From contig NZ_SJPS01000006.1 in assembly GCF_007860015.1 (NCBI RefSeq), positions 124,001-188,000 of the forward strand: a stretch of 64,000 nt of DNA. Reading direction: 5' to 3'. Below, one piece after another: positions 63,364 to 64,000 of the stretch (the first letter of the stretch is position 1; every line of letters starts with the position of its first letter). The DNA is from Bythopirellula polymerisocia. Lineage in GTDB: Bacteria > Planctomycetota > Planctomycetia > Pirellulales > Lacipirellulaceae. The translations under genes and the position numbers were made by a program. The notes under the pieces are model-generated. The model had not been told where the DNA came from. It did no database searches and worked only from the letters and a program-made list of their open reading frames with translations.

Positions 63364-63722
63364 GTTTCTTATTGCGTCAACTGAAATCCATAGCCAGAGG
63401 GCAACTAGCAGGATCCTGGTGTTTGAGAAACTCGGGTCGATCGAAAGTGGCAGTCCTCGGCCCAATTGCTGAGTCTATCAGCAATTCCGTTTGAGCATGC
63501 GAGTTGAGACACAATAAATCAGCTTGAACCGCTTGTTGCGACGCCCCAGGCATGCGATCAGCTCAAATCGGTCCGGAGTGCGCCATAACAACCACCTACG
63601 GCTGCGAAACAGCTTACTCACCCAAACGGAATTGAATCTTAGGACACTTTTGGTCGCTCTCTTTTGCGGCTAAGCTATAAAAGTGTGTCAAGAGTTACCA
63701 ATGAGCATCAGGAACTAGCAAA
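63364..63722. other. Spacer with a promoter-like site
   Basis: About 360 bp. TATAAA near 63675-63680 lies within a region bounded by ACACTTTT and AAAAGTGT (an 8-bp inverted repeat), a possible promoter with an operator for the downstream gene. No gene seen. Confidence 0.4.
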
Positions 63723-64000
63723 ATGAGACAACTTTCGCCGCAAGGCCAGCAAATCGTCAATGACCTTTCTCAGCGGCACGGTTTTAGCCAGGATGCCGTC
63801 ACGCACATGATGCTTGCTGTGCTCAACGGCAATGGCAGCATGGCACAGTTCAGTCATCCCGAGTTCGGAGGTTCGGGACAATGGATGCGAGGCGGCATGA
63901 TGATGCTGGGCGACATGTTTAATCTTGGGCTCAAGAGTCGCGTCGATGCGCTCTGTCAGGACATCTCAGGAATCCTCGCCAATCAACCGGGACTACTGCA
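63723..64000 (+). CDS. SHOCT-domain protein (5' part only)
   Basis: About 92 residues before the right edge. MRQLSPQGQQIVNDLSQRHG, FSQDAVTHMMLAVLNGNGSMAQFSHPEFGG and SGQWMRGGMMMLGDMFN match a small family of proteins in which an N-terminal SHOCT-like or helical part is followed by a longer region. Cytoplasmic so far. Function unknown. Confidence 0.65.
   Translation, partial: MRQLSPQGQQIVNDLSQRHGFSQDAVTHMMLAVLNGNGSMAQFSHPEFGGSGQWMRGGMMMLGDMFNLGLKSRVDALCQDISGILANQPGLL

Overview
The window looks like a chromosome segment of a planctomycete, most likely in or near the Pirellulales. The signs are several C-terminal PEP-CTERM sorting tails preceded by dockerin-like DxDxDGxVDxxDFLxWQR segments, a DUF1559 pseudopilin followed by a small lipoprotein, Tat-exported Gfo/Idh/MocA oxidoreductases, PQQ-like propeller proteins, XylR-type AraC regulators and a greatly enlarged SecA. 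A Kdo transferase (WaaA) and an Mla/Mce lipid-transport set indicate a diderm envelope. Genus-level placement was not attempted.

Layout. 0-9 kb: an mlaE-mlaF-mlaD operon cut by the left edge, a DUF1795-like protein, a TPR lipoprotein, two overlapping CNNM/CorC-type membrane proteins and a double ABC-2 permease. 9-18 kb: a second TPR protein, a decaying stretch with two reading frames broken by in-frame stops, PEP-CTERM and DUF6489 proteins, a ZIP metal transporter, DUF983, a 55-residue membrane protein and a degenerate HD-GYP protein. 18.9-23.9 kb: secA and waaA.

24-44 kb is the most coherent part: a locus for salvage of peptidoglycan amino sugars. It encodes an exported fusion of an AmiE-like serine hydrolase with a NamZ (DUF1343) exo-muramidase, a sodium/solute symporter, MurQ etherase, a BadF/MurK-type amino-sugar kinase, an AnmK anhydro-MurNAc kinase and a diverged second AnmK. 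It also encodes a GHL10 (DigH-like) glycosidase carrying a sorting tail, three Gfo/Idh/MocA proteins, an FAD oxidoreductase, a second symporter, a NagX-like acyltransferase and a divergent XylR/AraC regulator. Eight minus-strand genes (41.2 to 30.0 kb) are packed with overlaps or short gaps and read as one operon facing the regulator. The likely flow is extracytoplasmic trimming of muropeptides or denuded glycan, uptake of MurNAc or anhydro-MurNAc, phosphorylation, and lactyl-ether cleavage to GlcNAc-6-phosphate. The oxidoreductases suggest a further sugar-oxidation branch.

44-52 kb: two paralogous propeller-like PEP-CTERM proteins, each followed by a hairpin terminator, a DUF1559/lipoprotein pair, another GHL10 enzyme, a tagatose/psicose 3-epimerase-type TIM barrel and a Tat-exported oxidoreductase. 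52.3-54.6 kb is a graveyard and cargo region: ISL3 transposase fragment, amber-interrupted gene, phosphoesterase and endonuclease remnants, around an intact cupin/TfoX-C/DUF2293 set. 54.7-58.7 kb: two PQQ-propeller proteins. 59.5-60.3 kb: an exported protein with about 70 cysteines built from duplicated blocks. 61.7-64 kb: an Anbu proteasome-like hydrolase with a transglutaminase-like protease, then a gene running off the right edge.

Three intergenic sites carry 7-bp tandem repeats. Because 7 is not a multiple of 3, the stop triplets in them fall in successive frames. No tRNA, rRNA, CRISPR array or intact insertion sequence was seen.
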